From Allorhizobium borbori (GTDB taxonomy: Bacteria > Pseudomonadota > Alphaproteobacteria > Rhizobiales > Rhizobiaceae): 64,000 nucleotides of DNA. The DNA is taken from NCBI RefSeq assembly GCF_014196535.1, contig NZ_JACIDU010000008.1, positions 168,212-232,211 of the forward strand, in the 5' to 3' direction. Under the pieces are notes generated by a model. That model saw only the letters and a list, made by a program, of their open reading frames with translations, was not told the origin of the DNA and made no database searches. Of the stretch, positions 18,326-27,348 are shown piece by piece. The position numbers and the translations under genes were made by a program. The stretch's first letter is position 1; every line of letters begins with the position of its first letter.

Positions 18326-19873
18326 TTACTTTTCGATGTAGGCGTCGCGCATGGACTCAGCCAGACCGTTGGCGGTGGTCACGATATCCTTGAATTTGCA
18401 GTTATAGATCGTCGGGAAGCCCAGCTCGAGCAGCCATGCCACCGGCACGTCTTCCATGATCTTGGCCTGCAGCTTGTCGTAGATCTTCTGACGCTCGGCT
18501 GCCGGATAGGCAACCGCCGCGTCATCGAACATCTTGTCGACGTCAGCGTTGGAGTAACCTTCGACATTGTTCCAGGGCGAGCCCTTGGAAATCTGCGTCG
18601 TCTTGTAGTTACGTTCCACGCCGATGGCCGGGTCGCCGTTCTGGTAGAGGAAGGTAAAGGCGATATCGTAATCCCAGTTGGCGGTGCGCTGGTTCCAGCC
18701 GGCCACATCGGTGGATTCGATCTCGACGGGAATACCGACGTCGCCGAGGTTCTGCTTCACGGCCTCGGCCCAGCGCTGCCAGGTTTCGCCATAGGGCAGC
18801 GGCAGAAGCTTCAGCGGCTTGCCGTCATAGCCGATTTCCTTCAGGAGCGCCTTGGCCTTGGCGGGGTCGAAGGCATATTGTGGTTCCTGCTCACTGTAGA
18901 ACGGCAGCTTGGAGGAGAACGGGCTGGTCGCGACCTTGCCATAACCGTTCCACAGCACATCCTTGGCGAATTCGCGGTCCATGGCGTACATGATCGCCTG
19001 GCGGAACTTCGGGTTATCCATTGGTGCCGTGCGGTTGTTCAGCCACAGCCAGGACAGCGGAGCGAAATATTCCCAACCCTTTTCCGTGGTGCAGGTGTTC
19101 GGCAGCGCGGTCAGGCGCGGAATGTCGAAGTTCTCGACTGAACCGCCCGGCAGAATGTCGATCTTGCCCGTTTCGAAGGCGACAGCGCGCGAAGCGCCAT
19201 CCGGAATGATCTGGTAGATCAGTTCATCGAGATAGGGCTTACCGTCGAGATAATAATCCTTGTTCTTTTCGAGCTTGATGTAGCTGCCCTTCTTCCATTC
19301 CACGAACTTGAAAGGACCTGTGCCGATCGGCTTTTCATTGGCCGGATTGGTGGTGTAATCGGTGCCTTCATAGACGTGCTTCGGCACAATCGGCTGCGAG
19401 CCGAAGGCGAAGGAACGGATGAAGGGTTCAAAGGGCTGCTTCAGCTTGAAGATGACCGTCTTGTCGTCCGGGGCCGAAACGCTTTCAACGCGCGCCATGG
19501 TATTGCGGTGGCGCGGCTGGGTCTTCATCAGGAAGTCGTTCACGGTGAACAGCACGTCCGCCGAAGTCATCGGCTTGCCGTCGTGGAACTTCACATTGTC
19601 CTGAAGCTTGAAAGTGTAGGTCAGGCCATCCGGAGAAATATCCCAGGACTTGGCGAGCGAAGGCATGGGCTGCAGCTTTTCATCGTAGCGCAGCAGGCTC
19701 TCATAGATATTGCCCCCCACCGCCAGTGCCGGAGCATTGGTGGTGATGCCGATCATCAGGCTGGGCGGTTCCGGCTGCACGATGAGATTGACTTTACCGC
19801 CGGCAGAGGGTGCCGCGAACGCCGCACCGGCCATGAGGATTATTGCAAAGGATGTGGAAAGCAGACGTCGCAT
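18326..19873 (-). CDS. ABC transporter substrate-binding protein, family 5 (SBP_bac_5)
   Basis: The 515-residue product has a Sec signal peptide (about 1-20, ending AAFAAPSAG) and the family-5 elements SLAKSWDISPDGLTYTF, VKFHDGKPMTSADV and RQAIMYAMDRE. Such periplasmic proteins bind di/oligopeptides, opines, nickel or other amides and deliver them to DppBC-type permeases. AAGGGGAAC precedes the ATG. It is the first gene of a probable five-gene operon (binding protein, two permeases, ATPase, aminotransferase). A perfect palindrome lies 55 bases upstream of the start codon. Confidence 0.93.
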   Translation of the reverse strand: MRRLLSTSFAIILMAGAAFAAPSAGGKVNLIVQPEPPSLMIGITTNAPALAVGGNIYESLLRYDEKLQPMPSLAKSWDISPDGLTYTFKLQDNVKFHDGKPMTSADVLFTVNDFLMKTQPRHRNTMARVESVSAPDDKTVIFKLKQPFEPFIRSFAFGSQPIVPKHVYEGTDYTTNPANEKPIGTGPFKFVEWKKGSYIKLEKNKDYYLDGKPYLDELIYQIIPDGASRAVAFETGKIDILPGGSVENFDIPRLTALPNTCTTEKGWEYFAPLSWLWLNNRTAPMDNPKFRQAIMYAMDREFAKDVLWNGYGKVATSPFSSKLPFYSEQEPQYAFDPAKAKALLKEIGYDGKPLKLLPLPYGETWQRWAEAVKQNLGDVGIPVEIESTDVAGWNQRTANWDYDIAFTFLYQNGDPAIGVERNYKTTQISKGSPWNNVEGYSNADVDKMFDDAAVAYPAAERQKIYDKLQAKIMEDVPVAWLLELGFPTIYNCKFKDIVTTANGLAESMRDAYIEK

Positions 19874-19927
19874 GAAGTTCCCCTTGTGGATTTTTCGTTA
19901 GAACGCGAGCGTGGTCTGAGGTAATCG

Positions 19928-19945
19928 CGATATATCAATATATCG
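19928..19945. promoter_or_regulatory. Perfect 18-bp palindrome upstream of the ABC operon (candidate operator)
   Basis: CGATATAT-CA-ATATATCG is a perfect inverted repeat of two 8-base arms with a 2-base spacer, about 55 bases upstream of the binding-protein ATG, where promoter elements would lie. Size and symmetry suit a dimeric winged-helix repressor such as the FCD regulator at 8499-9236. The half-site CGATATATC recurs at 972-980 ahead of the carbamoylase gene. Confidence 0.5.
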
Positions 19946-20090
19946 ATCCAGACATTAAAGGTCGCCGTTCCGCTCCTGTCAAGCGAGGACGCATGCGTTT
20001 TGCACAAAGCTTGATCCTGTTTTCACGGTGCCGGAAATTTGTGCTTTTTGCGCTGCACGATCAGACGCTGACAGCCCATCAGAAACGCAA

Positions 20091-20112
20091 ACGCGGCCCA
20101 AGCGGGCCGCGT
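20091..20112 (-). terminator. Intrinsic terminator of the NAD-epimerase gene
   Basis: ACGCGGCCC and GGGCCGCGT form a perfect 9-bp stem with loop AAGC, 36 bases past the epimerase stop codon. On the minus strand it is followed by the T-rich TTGCGTTTC. Confidence 0.65.
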
Positions 20113-20147
20113 AGCGCGTTAAGCATGAGGAAAACAGCCGGCGGAAA

Positions 20148-21167
20148 TCAGACGCCGGGTCGGGCCTGTTGACCATAGGCCGGGACATGCGGCGTCGCCG
20201 CTGCCGCGGGGCGCACGGCAATATCCGTCACCGGCGACCAACGGGCGAGACCGCCCTTGAGATTATACGGGAACCGATAACCCCGCGCAGTCAGCACACC
20301 CGGATAGACATCCGTGGAGCGCACCAGTTTCGTTACCCGTTCCGGATGAAAGCCGATATTACCCGCGCCGATCTTGCCGAGGATCGCCGCCGCACCGGTC
20401 ACAACGATGCGAGGGATCATGAACAGCCGGGCGGCCGGGAAGTGATCGGCACGGAAGGTTTCGATGATTTGCTCGAGCGTGTAACGCTCCGGATAGGCGG
20501 CGTTATAGGTAATCGCCGGATCCGGCTGCGCCAGGGCAAAGTCCATGGAATCGAGCAGGTCTTCGACGTAGACGCAGGCCTTGATCGTATCCTTGCGGCC
20601 AGGATAGACAAAGAACCCCTTGTTCAGCAGCTTGGCGAGCCGGGTGAAATTCCCGCGTTCACCGTGACCGAACACCACGGCCGGTCGCACGACCACGAGC
20701 TTGCGGGCTGGCTGCGCGTCGAACCAGATCCGGTGAATGCGTTCCGCCATGAGCTTGGAATAGCCATAGGCCGATTCCGGCTTCGGCTCTGTTGCCTCGG
20801 TCTTGGTCTCCTCGGAAGGACCGTAGACCGAAATGGAACTGGTGAAGACGATTTCACCGACACCACAGGCACCAGCCCAGCGCGTGACTTCGATCGCGCC
20901 GTTGATGTTGGTGTCATAGTATTCCCAAAAGGGGTGACCCGGGGTCGTGTGAACAGCCGCGAAATTGTAAATCCGCTTCACAGGACCGTCGACGGTGAAC
21001 CCGCTGAGATCACGCACATCGCCTATCCGGTAATCGACGCCCGCAAGCGTTTCGCGCTGGCGCTTGAGATCGAGTGAGATGACGCGCTCGCCGGCTGCCA
21101 CAAGCTTGCGGATCAGATGCGTTCCGACAAAACCGGAGCCGCCAAAGACAACGATCGAACCTTCCAT
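20148..21167 (-). CDS. NAD-dependent epimerase/dehydratase (SDR) family protein
   Basis: The 339-residue product is an extended SDR: GGSGFVGTH dinucleotide site at about 9-17, catalytic YGYSK (YxxxK), and a substrate-binding C-terminus. The family interconverts or dehydrates nucleotide sugars. An upstream SSISVYGPS segment supplies the usual catalytic Ser. The ATG at 21167 is chosen because GGGGGAT lies at good spacing; a start two codons earlier would abut that site. It stands alone on the minus strand near ugd and probably contributes a sugar nucleotide to the polysaccharide genes further right. Which epimerisation it performs cannot be told. Confidence 0.87.
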   Translation of the reverse strand: MEGSIVVFGGSGFVGTHLIRKLVAAGERVISLDLKRQRETLAGVDYRIGDVRDLSGFTVDGPVKRIYNFAAVHTTPGHPFWEYYDTNINGAIEVTRWAGACGVGEIVFTSSISVYGPSEETKTEATEPKPESAYGYSKLMAERIHRIWFDAQPARKLVVVRPAVVFGHGERGNFTRLAKLLNKGFFVYPGRKDTIKACVYVEDLLDSMDFALAQPDPAITYNAAYPERYTLEQIIETFRADHFPAARLFMIPRIVVTGAAAILGKIGAGNIGFHPERVTKLVRSTDVYPGVLTARGYRFPYNLKGGLARWSPVTDIAVRPAAAATPHVPAYGQQARPGV

Positions 21168-21287
21168 GCCCATCCCCCTGAACCGAGACTTTTTTGCTTG
21201 GTTCGATCTTGCTCGGAAGGACTTTCGGTCAGTTGAAGCCAATCGGTAACAGTTTAACGATCTGTCGATTTATTGGCGTGGCCGGTA

Positions 21288-21680
21288 TCAATCGACAAGC
21301 ACACCGGCAACCTTGCGGCAAAGCGGCGACGCCCCCTGCGGCAAGGCATCGCGCGGGAACCAGCGAAGCGCCCCTGACGATGAAACCGGCAGCTTCGAAG
21401 GCGCTGTAAAGTTGCAGGAAATGAAGACCGCGAAATACAGGCGCGGGGTCACTCGTTCCAGATCAGGAAACACGCCGAGAAGTTCCGGGCTGTCGCGCAA
21501 CTCATAACCGGTTTTCTGGCCAAGCGCACGTATGGCTGTGGCTTCCGGCGGTTCAGGCGGCGCAACAATACCGCCCGGCAACTCCCAGCCCATATTGCCC
21601 CCGGAACGCAGGAGCAGGATTCTGTCATGCTCAATCAGAGCGACTTGTGCGCACAGCATAGATCGTAACTTGAGCCACAT
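21288..21680 (-). CDS. Nudix-like domain protein with degenerate Nudix box
   Basis: The 130-residue product aligns by eye with the Nudix fold: AQVALIEHDRILLLR, MGWELPGGIVAPPEPPEATAIR and then RALGQKTGY. The canonical REUxEExGU helix has lost its three glutamates (E to A, E to Q, E to K), so Mg-dependent hydrolysis looks impaired; it may be a binding domain or a decaying gene. The ATG at 21680 is used; a TTG at 21707 with AGAG upstream or an ATG at 21659 are alternatives and none has a strong ribosome site. It is divergent from ugd. Confidence 0.65.
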   Translation of the reverse strand: MWLKLRSMLCAQVALIEHDRILLLRSGGNMGWELPGGIVAPPEPPEATAIRALGQKTGYELRDSPELLGVFPDLERVTPRLYFAVFISCNFTAPSKLPVSSSGALRWFPRDALPQGASPLCRKVAGVLVD

Positions 21681-22007
21681 CAGCAGTTTGGGAATCGTCA
21701 ATATCAAGGGCTCTAATACTCGCGTGATCCTAATTTTAGGACTATGCGATTCAAAGCGTTGTAAGCAACCTGCAATTTAGTCGCATTCCTCATGCCGAGT
21801 TTTGGCGATACCATCGCCGGCACAACGCGAGCCAACATTCTTGAACAGGATGAAAAGCGACAAATCGATAGCGCCCACCGCTCACAAAACTGTCGCGCTG
21901 CCTATATATAGGGTCCGGAAAATCGCAATGCCCGTGACGTGCTGCTCGTTGACAGCGCAATTGCCATACGTCACACAACCAGATCACAAGAGAGAAACGG
22001 GGCCGTC
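21681..22007. other. Intergenic leader between Nudix-like gene and ugd
   Basis: About 330 bases without a convincing gene. It includes a small palindrome TCCTAA-TT-TTAGGA at 21728-21741 near the Nudix start and the AT-rich CTATATATAG at 21901-21910, which could be part of the ugd promoter. I see no riboswitch or mobile element. Confidence 0.4.
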
Positions 22008-23177
22008 ATGGTTAAGATCACGGTTGCAGGAATTGGCTATGTCGGGCTGTCGAACGCCATCCTCCTTGCCCAGCACAACGATGTTACCGCTTATGACATC
22101 GCCACCCAGAGGGTCGAGAAGCTCAGCAGGAAGCAGTCTCCCGTCGTGGATGCCGAGATCGAAGAGTATCTGGCGACAAAGCCTCTGCACCTGAAGGCTA
22201 CCACCGACAAGGCAGAGGCCTTCACCGGTGCGGATTTCGTCATCATTGCAACGCCCACGAACTACGACCCGGAGACCAACTATTTCGACACAAGCAGTGT
22301 CGAGGCCTGCCTTGCCGATGTGCGCCGGTACAACAAGACGGCGACAGTCGTCATCAAATCCACCATTCCCGTCGGCTACACCAGCGAACTTGCCCAGGAG
22401 CGCGGCGATGACCGCCTCATTTTCTCACCCGAGTTTCTGCGGGAAGGCAAGGCACTCTACGACAACCTTTACCCATCACGCATCGTGGTGGGCGCCGATA
22501 CGCCGGAGGCGCACCAGTTTGCCGAACTGCTTCAACAGGGCGCCATCAAGCAGAACATCGATGTGCTGTTCACGGGATCGAGCGAGGCGGAGGCCATCAA
22601 GCTTTTCGCCAATACCTACCTCGCCATGCGCGTGGCCTATTTCAACGAACTCGATTCCTACGCCATGCTTCGCGGGATCGATACGCGCCAGATCATCAAG
22701 GGCGTCGGCCTCGACCCCCGCATCGGCAATCACTACAACAACCCCTCCTTCGGCTATGGCGGATATTGCCTGCCGAAGGACACCAAGCAATTGCTTGCCA
22801 ATTTTCAGGAGGTTCCGCAGAACCTGATCAAGGCCATCGTCGATGCCAATACGACTCGCAAGGACTTTCTGGCGGCCGACATTGCCTCGCGCGAGCCCAA
22901 CACCGTCGGCGTCTATCGCCTGACAATGAAGAAGAATTCGGACAATTTCCGCGCCTCTTCCATTCAGGGCATTATGAAGCGTATCAAGGCCCGGGGCATC
23001 GAGGTGATCGTCTATGAACCGGAATATCCGGGCGCGGACTTTTTCCGCTCCGAGGTTGTCCGCGACCTCGCCGAGTTCAAGAAGCGATCCAACATCATCA
23101 TTGCCAATCGCCTTTCCGAAGACCTGGCCGACGTTTCGGAGAAGGTCTATACACGCGACCTCTTCGGATCGGACTGA
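22008..23177 (+). CDS. ugd: UDP-glucose 6-dehydrogenase, short (E. coli Ugd) type
   Basis: The 389-residue product oxidises UDP-glucose to UDP-glucuronate in the cytosol. It has the Rossmann start [15 protein letters not shown], the [15 protein letters not shown] segment, the linker helix around [18 protein letters not shown] and the catalytic C254 in [14 protein letters not shown]. It ends in TRDLFGSD, as I remember E. coli Ugd ending, and matches that 388-residue type rather than the longer rhizobial RkpK type. The ATG at 22008 starts the Rossmann fold; a start 23 codons upstream adds an unrelated tail. A strong terminator follows. UDP-glucuronate would feed the acidic polysaccharide made by the right half of the window. 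Confidence 0.96.
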   Translation: MVKITVAGIGYVGLSNAILLAQHNDVTAYDIATQRVEKLSRKQSPVVDAEIEEYLATKPLHLKATTDKAEAFTGADFVIIATPTNYDPETNYFDTSSVEACLADVRRYNKTATVVIKSTIPVGYTSELAQERGDDRLIFSPEFLREGKALYDNLYPSRIVVGADTPEAHQFAELLQQGAIKQNIDVLFTGSSEAEAIKLFANTYLAMRVAYFNELDSYAMLRGIDTRQIIKGVGLDPRIGNHYNNPSFGYGGYCLPKDTKQLLANFQEVPQNLIKAIVDANTTRKDFLAADIASREPNTVGVYRLTMKKNSDNFRASSIQGIMKRIKARGIEVIVYEPEYPGADFFRSEVVRDLAEFKKRSNIIIANRLSEDLADVSEKVYTRDLFGSD

Positions 23178-23197
23178 GCGCTGACTGTCCGCCCCAT

Positions 23198-23229
23198 AAA
23201 AAAGGCCGCTTTTCAGAGCGGCCTTTTTT
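23198..23229. terminator. Bidirectional intrinsic terminator between ugd and the RND operon
   Basis: AAAAAAGGCCGCT and AGCGGCCTTTTTT form a perfect 13-bp stem with loop TTTCAG, giving a T-run in both directions. It ends ugd and the convergent RND operon. Confidence 0.9.
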
Positions 23230-23236
23230 ATACGTG

Positions 23237-26200
23237 TCAGCCCTTGCCAGGACGGGGAATGCGGAACCAGGCAACGTAGAGCGCGGGCAGGAAAATCAGC
23301 GTCAGCGCCGTCCCAATGATGATGCCACCCATCATCGCGTAGGCCATGGGCCCCCAGAACACCTCGCGCGAGATCGGGATGAGACCGAGCGACGCCGCGG
23401 CAGCCGTGAGCATGATCGGCCGCATTCGATGCTCGGTGGCCTCCTTCACCGCCGCCCAGGCTTCCATGCCTTCCTTGCGCAGATCCTCGATCTGCACCAC
23501 GAGAATGACCGAGTTGCGGATGAGAATGCCGATGAGCGCCAGAACGCCGAGGATCGCCACGAAGCCAAGCGGGGCGTTGGCGGGCAGGAGTGCCGCCACG
23601 ACGCCAATGACCGCCAGCGGTGCGACGGCAAAAACGAGGAACAGCCGTGAGAAACTCTGGAGCTGGATCATCAGGATCGTCGTCATGACAAGCAGCATGA
23701 GCGGCACGACCGCTGCAATCGGCGCCTGACTTTCGGCGCTCGATTCGACCGTACCACCGGTTTCGAGCTTCAGGCCTGACGGCAGCTTGGCTTCAAAGGC
23801 GGAGATAGCAGGCGAAAGCTGTTTCACTACGGTATCGGGCTGCGTCGCATCCGCAATACCCGCCTTGACGGTGATGGTCGGCAAACGCGAGCGTCGCCAT
23901 ATCACGGGTTGTTCCACATCGAAGCGGAAATTGGCGACGGCCGAAAGCGGCACGGCGTTCCCGCCGGAACCCGGCAGTTGCAGGTTTTGCAGCGTATCGA
24001 TGGAGGATCGCTCATCGGCGCGGGCCCGGCCCATCACGTTGATGAGGTAGATGTCGTCCTTGATCTGGGTGATCGTCTGACCGCCGACGATGCCGTTCAG
24101 CGCCGTCGCAATATCCTTCGATGACACGCCGAGAAGACGCGCCTTGTCCTGCAGGACATCGACGCGCACGACGCGCACCGGCTCCATCCAGTCGAACACG
24201 ACATCGGAAAGATGCGGATTTTCGGCCATGACGGCGGCCAGATCCTGCGCGTGCTTGCGCAGGCTTTCGATGTCGCGACCCGAAAGGCGATATTGCACAG
24301 GCCGACCGACCGGGGGACCGATATCGAGCAGCTTCACGAAGGCATCCGTGCCGGGGAACGTATCCCGCAGATAGGCGCGGATCTTGGGGCGCAACCGGTC
24401 GCGGGCCTCAAGGCTTTTGGTAACGATGATCGTCTGGCCGAAGGACGGTTCAGGCGGCTGCACGTCGAAGGCCAGAACGAAGCGCACCGCACCCATGCCG
24501 ATATAGGAGGAGTAATGTTCGATATCCGGATTACCGTCGAGCATTTCCTTTTCCAGCCGGCCCATCTGGGCACTGGTATCGGCAATGGAGGCATTGTGCG
24601 GCAGCGTCCAGTCGACGATCAGTTCGACACGGTCGGAAGACGGAAAGAACTGCTGCTGCACGAAACCCATGCCGAACAGCGCCAGGAAAAAGGTCGCCAC
24701 GGTGATGGCGATTGTCGTGTAGCGAAAACGCATGGCAAGATCGAGCAGGGCGGAAAAAGCGCTGCCAACGCGGCCCTTGTGCTCAGGGGCATGCTGCTTC
24801 ATCGCCTTGGGAAGGATCGTGACGCCAAGAAGCGGCGTAAACACCACGGCCACCACCCAGGAGGTCAGCAGCGACACCGCCAGAACGACGAACAGCGTGA
24901 AGGTGAATTCGCCCGCCTGCGATGAGTTGAGGCCGATCGGGATGAAGCCCGCCACCGTCACCAATGTGCCCGTCAGCATCGGGAAGGCCGTCGAAGTGTA
25001 GACATGCGTTGCGGCGCGCTCCAGCGGGTCACCCTTTTCGAGCCTCGCCACCATCATTTCGACGGCGATCATCGCATCATCGACCAGAAGGCCGAGCGCG
25101 ATGATAAGCGCACCGAGCGAGATACGTTGCAGCGAAATGTCGAGCAGCGCCATGACAAGGAAGGTAATGCCGAGTGTGAGCGGCACGGCTAGCGCCACCA
25201 CGAACCCCGCACGTAGCCCGAGACTGACGAAACTGACAACCAGAACGATCACCACGGCTTCGAACAGTGCTCTGGTGAAACCGGAGACGGCCTCTTCCAC
25301 CACATGCGGCTGATCGGAAACAAGGTGGACACCAACGCCAACCGGCAGGTCGCTTTCAATGGACTGCATTTCCGCCTTCAGATGCTCACCGAAGGTCAGG
25401 AGATTGGCGCCTTGCTTCATGCCGATGGCAAGCGCGATCGCCGGTTTGCCGTTGAAACGGAAGAGTTCGGACGGCGGGTCCGTATAGCCGCGCGTGATGC
25501 GGGCGATATCGCTGAGACGGAAGAAGCGGTTGTTGATCCTCAGATTGACCGCTTTCAGATCCTCTTCGGAATTGAATTGGCCCGATACGCGGATGTTGAT
25601 CCGTTCGGCCCCGGCCTGGATGACGCCGGAGGGCGTGATGGCATTTTGCGCCTGCAGCGTAGCCAGAACCGTCTGCTGGTCCAACCCCATGGCCGCCAGT
25701 TCACGGGTGGAGAACTCCAGATAGATCGCTTCGTTCTGGGCGCCGATCAGATCGACCTTGCCGACATTCTCGACGGTCAGCACGCGGGTGCGGGCTTCCT
25801 CCACGTAGTCGCGCAATTGCCGGTGCGGCAGATCTTCCGCCGTGAAAGCGTAGATATTGCCGAACACATCGCCGAAGCGGTCGTTGAAGAACGGTCCGAC
25901 AACACCCGAAGGGAAATCCTTCTGAATGTCGGCGATCATGTTGCGGACCTTCACCCAAGTGTCCGCCACGACCTTGCCGCGCGTGGTGGGCTTCAGGTTC
26001 ACGAAGATCAGCGTCGAGCCCGGCTTCGTCATCGAGCGGGTATAATCCAGCGTATCGAGTTCCTCGAGCTTGCGCTCGATGCGCTCGGTGACCTGCGTCG
26101 TGGTATCTTCCACCGAAGCACCCGGCCAGTTGGCCGAAATGGTCATGGTCTTGATGGTGAAGGATGGATCTTCTTCACGGCCGAGGTCGACATAGGACAT

Positions 26201-26287
26201 GACGCCCGCGACCATGAACAACAGCATGAAGTACCAGATCAACGAGCGGTGCTCGAGTGCCCAGTCGGAGAGATTGAACTTTTTCAT
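23237..26287 (-). CDS. RND efflux pump inner-membrane transporter (AcrB/TriC-like)
   Basis: The 1016-residue product has normal RND length, with helix 1 at about 14-32, two large periplasmic loops and the proton-relay DD pair in LLVDDAMIAVEMM at about residue 403. The conserved C-terminal IRNSVILVVQIEDLRKEGM and ATEHRMRPIMLTA are present. It exports hydrophobic compounds using proton motive force with its adaptors and an outer-membrane channel. The ATG overlaps the upstream adaptor stop by four bases. No TolC-type channel gene is in the operon, so a channel encoded elsewhere must be used. Assignment to a TriC-like subgroup rests on the two-adaptor operon. Confidence 0.95.
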   Translation of the reverse strand: MKKFNLSDWALEHRSLIWYFMLLFMVAGVMSYVDLGREEDPSFTIKTMTISANWPGASVEDTTTQVTERIERKLEELDTLDYTRSMTKPGSTLIFVNLKPTTRGKVVADTWVKVRNMIADIQKDFPSGVVGPFFNDRFGDVFGNIYAFTAEDLPHRQLRDYVEEARTRVLTVENVGKVDLIGAQNEAIYLEFSTRELAAMGLDQQTVLATLQAQNAITPSGVIQAGAERINIRVSGQFNSEEDLKAVNLRINNRFFRLSDIARITRGYTDPPSELFRFNGKPAIALAIGMKQGANLLTFGEHLKAEMQSIESDLPVGVGVHLVSDQPHVVEEAVSGFTRALFEAVVIVLVVSFVSLGLRAGFVVALAVPLTLGITFLVMALLDISLQRISLGALIIALGLLVDDAMIAVEMMVARLEKGDPLERAATHVYTSTAFPMLTGTLVTVAGFIPIGLNSSQAGEFTFTLFVVLAVSLLTSWVVAVVFTPLLGVTILPKAMKQHAPEHKGRVGSAFSALLDLAMRFRYTTIAITVATFFLALFGMGFVQQQFFPSSDRVELIVDWTLPHNASIADTSAQMGRLEKEMLDGNPDIEHYSSYIGMGAVRFVLAFDVQPPEPSFGQTIIVTKSLEARDRLRPKIRAYLRDTFPGTDAFVKLLDIGPPVGRPVQYRLSGRDIESLRKHAQDLAAVMAENPHLSDVVFDWMEPVRVVRVDVLQDKARLLGVSSKDIATALNGIVGGQTITQIKDDIYLINVMGRARADERSSIDTLQNLQLPGSGGNAVPLSAVANFRFDVEQPVIWRRSRLPTITVKAGIADATQPDTVVKQLSPAISAFEAKLPSGLKLETGGTVESSAESQAPIAAVVPLMLLVMTTILMIQLQSFSRLFLVFAVAPLAVIGVVAALLPANAPLGFVAILGVLALIGILIRNSVILVVQIEDLRKEGMEAWAAVKEATEHRMRPIMLTAAAASLGLIPISREVFWGPMAYAMMGGIIIGTALTLIFLPALYVAWFRIPRPGKG

Positions 26288-27348
26288 CGGGCCTCGTCTC
26301 CGGAAAGCTTCACTTTCTGGCCATCCTGCAATTCATGAACTCCAGCGATCACGATGCGCATTCCCTCGCTGATGCCGCTTGCGGGGGTGAAGCCGCTCTC
26401 GTCGCGCGTGGCAACGGTAATGTCTTGCCGGCGCACGGTCGCAGTCGCCTCATCCAGCACGAAGACAGAGGTTTTGCCTCCCTCTTCCAGCAGTGCCGCC
26501 AGGGGCAGCGTGATGGTTTTTACCAACGCATGTTCGGGACGCGCCGTAATCGTCGTGCCCAGGCGGAAATTCTCCGGCGCATCCGAAAGGGCGATACGCA
26601 CGCGAAAAGTACGCGTCAACGGATCTGCCTGTGGCGAAACTTCCCGGGCCGTTCCCATGACGCTGACGTTGGGATCGATTTGCAGGCTGACCGCGAAGGC
26701 TTCACCCATCGCCACCGTTCCAACGGAAAGCGGCACATCGACAACCGCATCGCGCAGGTCCGGTCGGGCAATGGTGAGAACCGTTTCGCCAGGTGAAATA
26801 ACCTGCCCCACCTCGGCATCGACGGAGGTGACAACGGCATCGTAATCCGCCGAAATCGTCGTATAGGACAGATGCTCCCGCGCCTTGGAGAGTGCAGCTT
26901 CCGCCTTGGCCACGGAAGCCTGAGCGGAAGCACGTCCGAGATCGGCACGTTCGACCATGGACTGCGATGTCGCATCGCCTGCCCGCAGCACCTTGACCCG
27001 TTCGGCGGTTGCCTCGGCATCGACAAGCTGCGCGCGCGCGCTGGCGAGATCAGCTTCCGCCGCCTCGAGCGCAAGCTTCATGGAAGTGGGGTCTATGGCT
27101 GCAAGCCTTTGGCCCTGTTTCACCATGTCGCCAACCTGCACGTCTCGCGCAACAAGACGCCCAAGGGTTCGAAACCCCATGGGTGTGGAGACCTGTGGCT
27201 GGACGGTACCCGCAAACCCCGCATCGACATGATCGGTCGCCTTTGCAACCAGGGAAAGCACCGGACGCACCGGCGGCGGCGCCTTCACCTGTTCCTCACT
27301 GCATGCGACGAGAAGCAGAACGGGAGCGAAAATGAAAAAGCGCTTCAC
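26284..27348 (-). CDS. RND periplasmic adaptor lipoprotein (second adaptor)
   Basis: The 354-residue product is a membrane-fusion protein with a lipobox LVAC (C16), a lipoyl half-motif GTVQPQVSTPMGFRTLGRL, a central helical hairpin (about 95-150), a second lipoyl half and a beta-barrel. It links the RND pump to an outer-membrane channel. Its ATG overlaps the preceding adaptor's stop by four bases and its own stop overlaps the pump start, so all three genes are translationally coupled. Confidence 0.93.
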   Translation of the reverse strand: MKRFFIFAPVLLLVACSEEQVKAPPPVRPVLSLVAKATDHVDAGFAGTVQPQVSTPMGFRTLGRLVARDVQVGDMVKQGQRLAAIDPTSMKLALEAAEADLASARAQLVDAEATAERVKVLRAGDATSQSMVERADLGRASAQASVAKAEAALSKAREHLSYTTISADYDAVVTSVDAEVGQVISPGETVLTIARPDLRDAVVDVPLSVGTVAMGEAFAVSLQIDPNVSVMGTAREVSPQADPLTRTFRVRIALSDAPENFRLGTTITARPEHALVKTITLPLAALLEEGGKTSVFVLDEATATVRRQDITVATRDESGFTPASGISEGMRIVIAGVHELQDGQKVKLSGDEAR

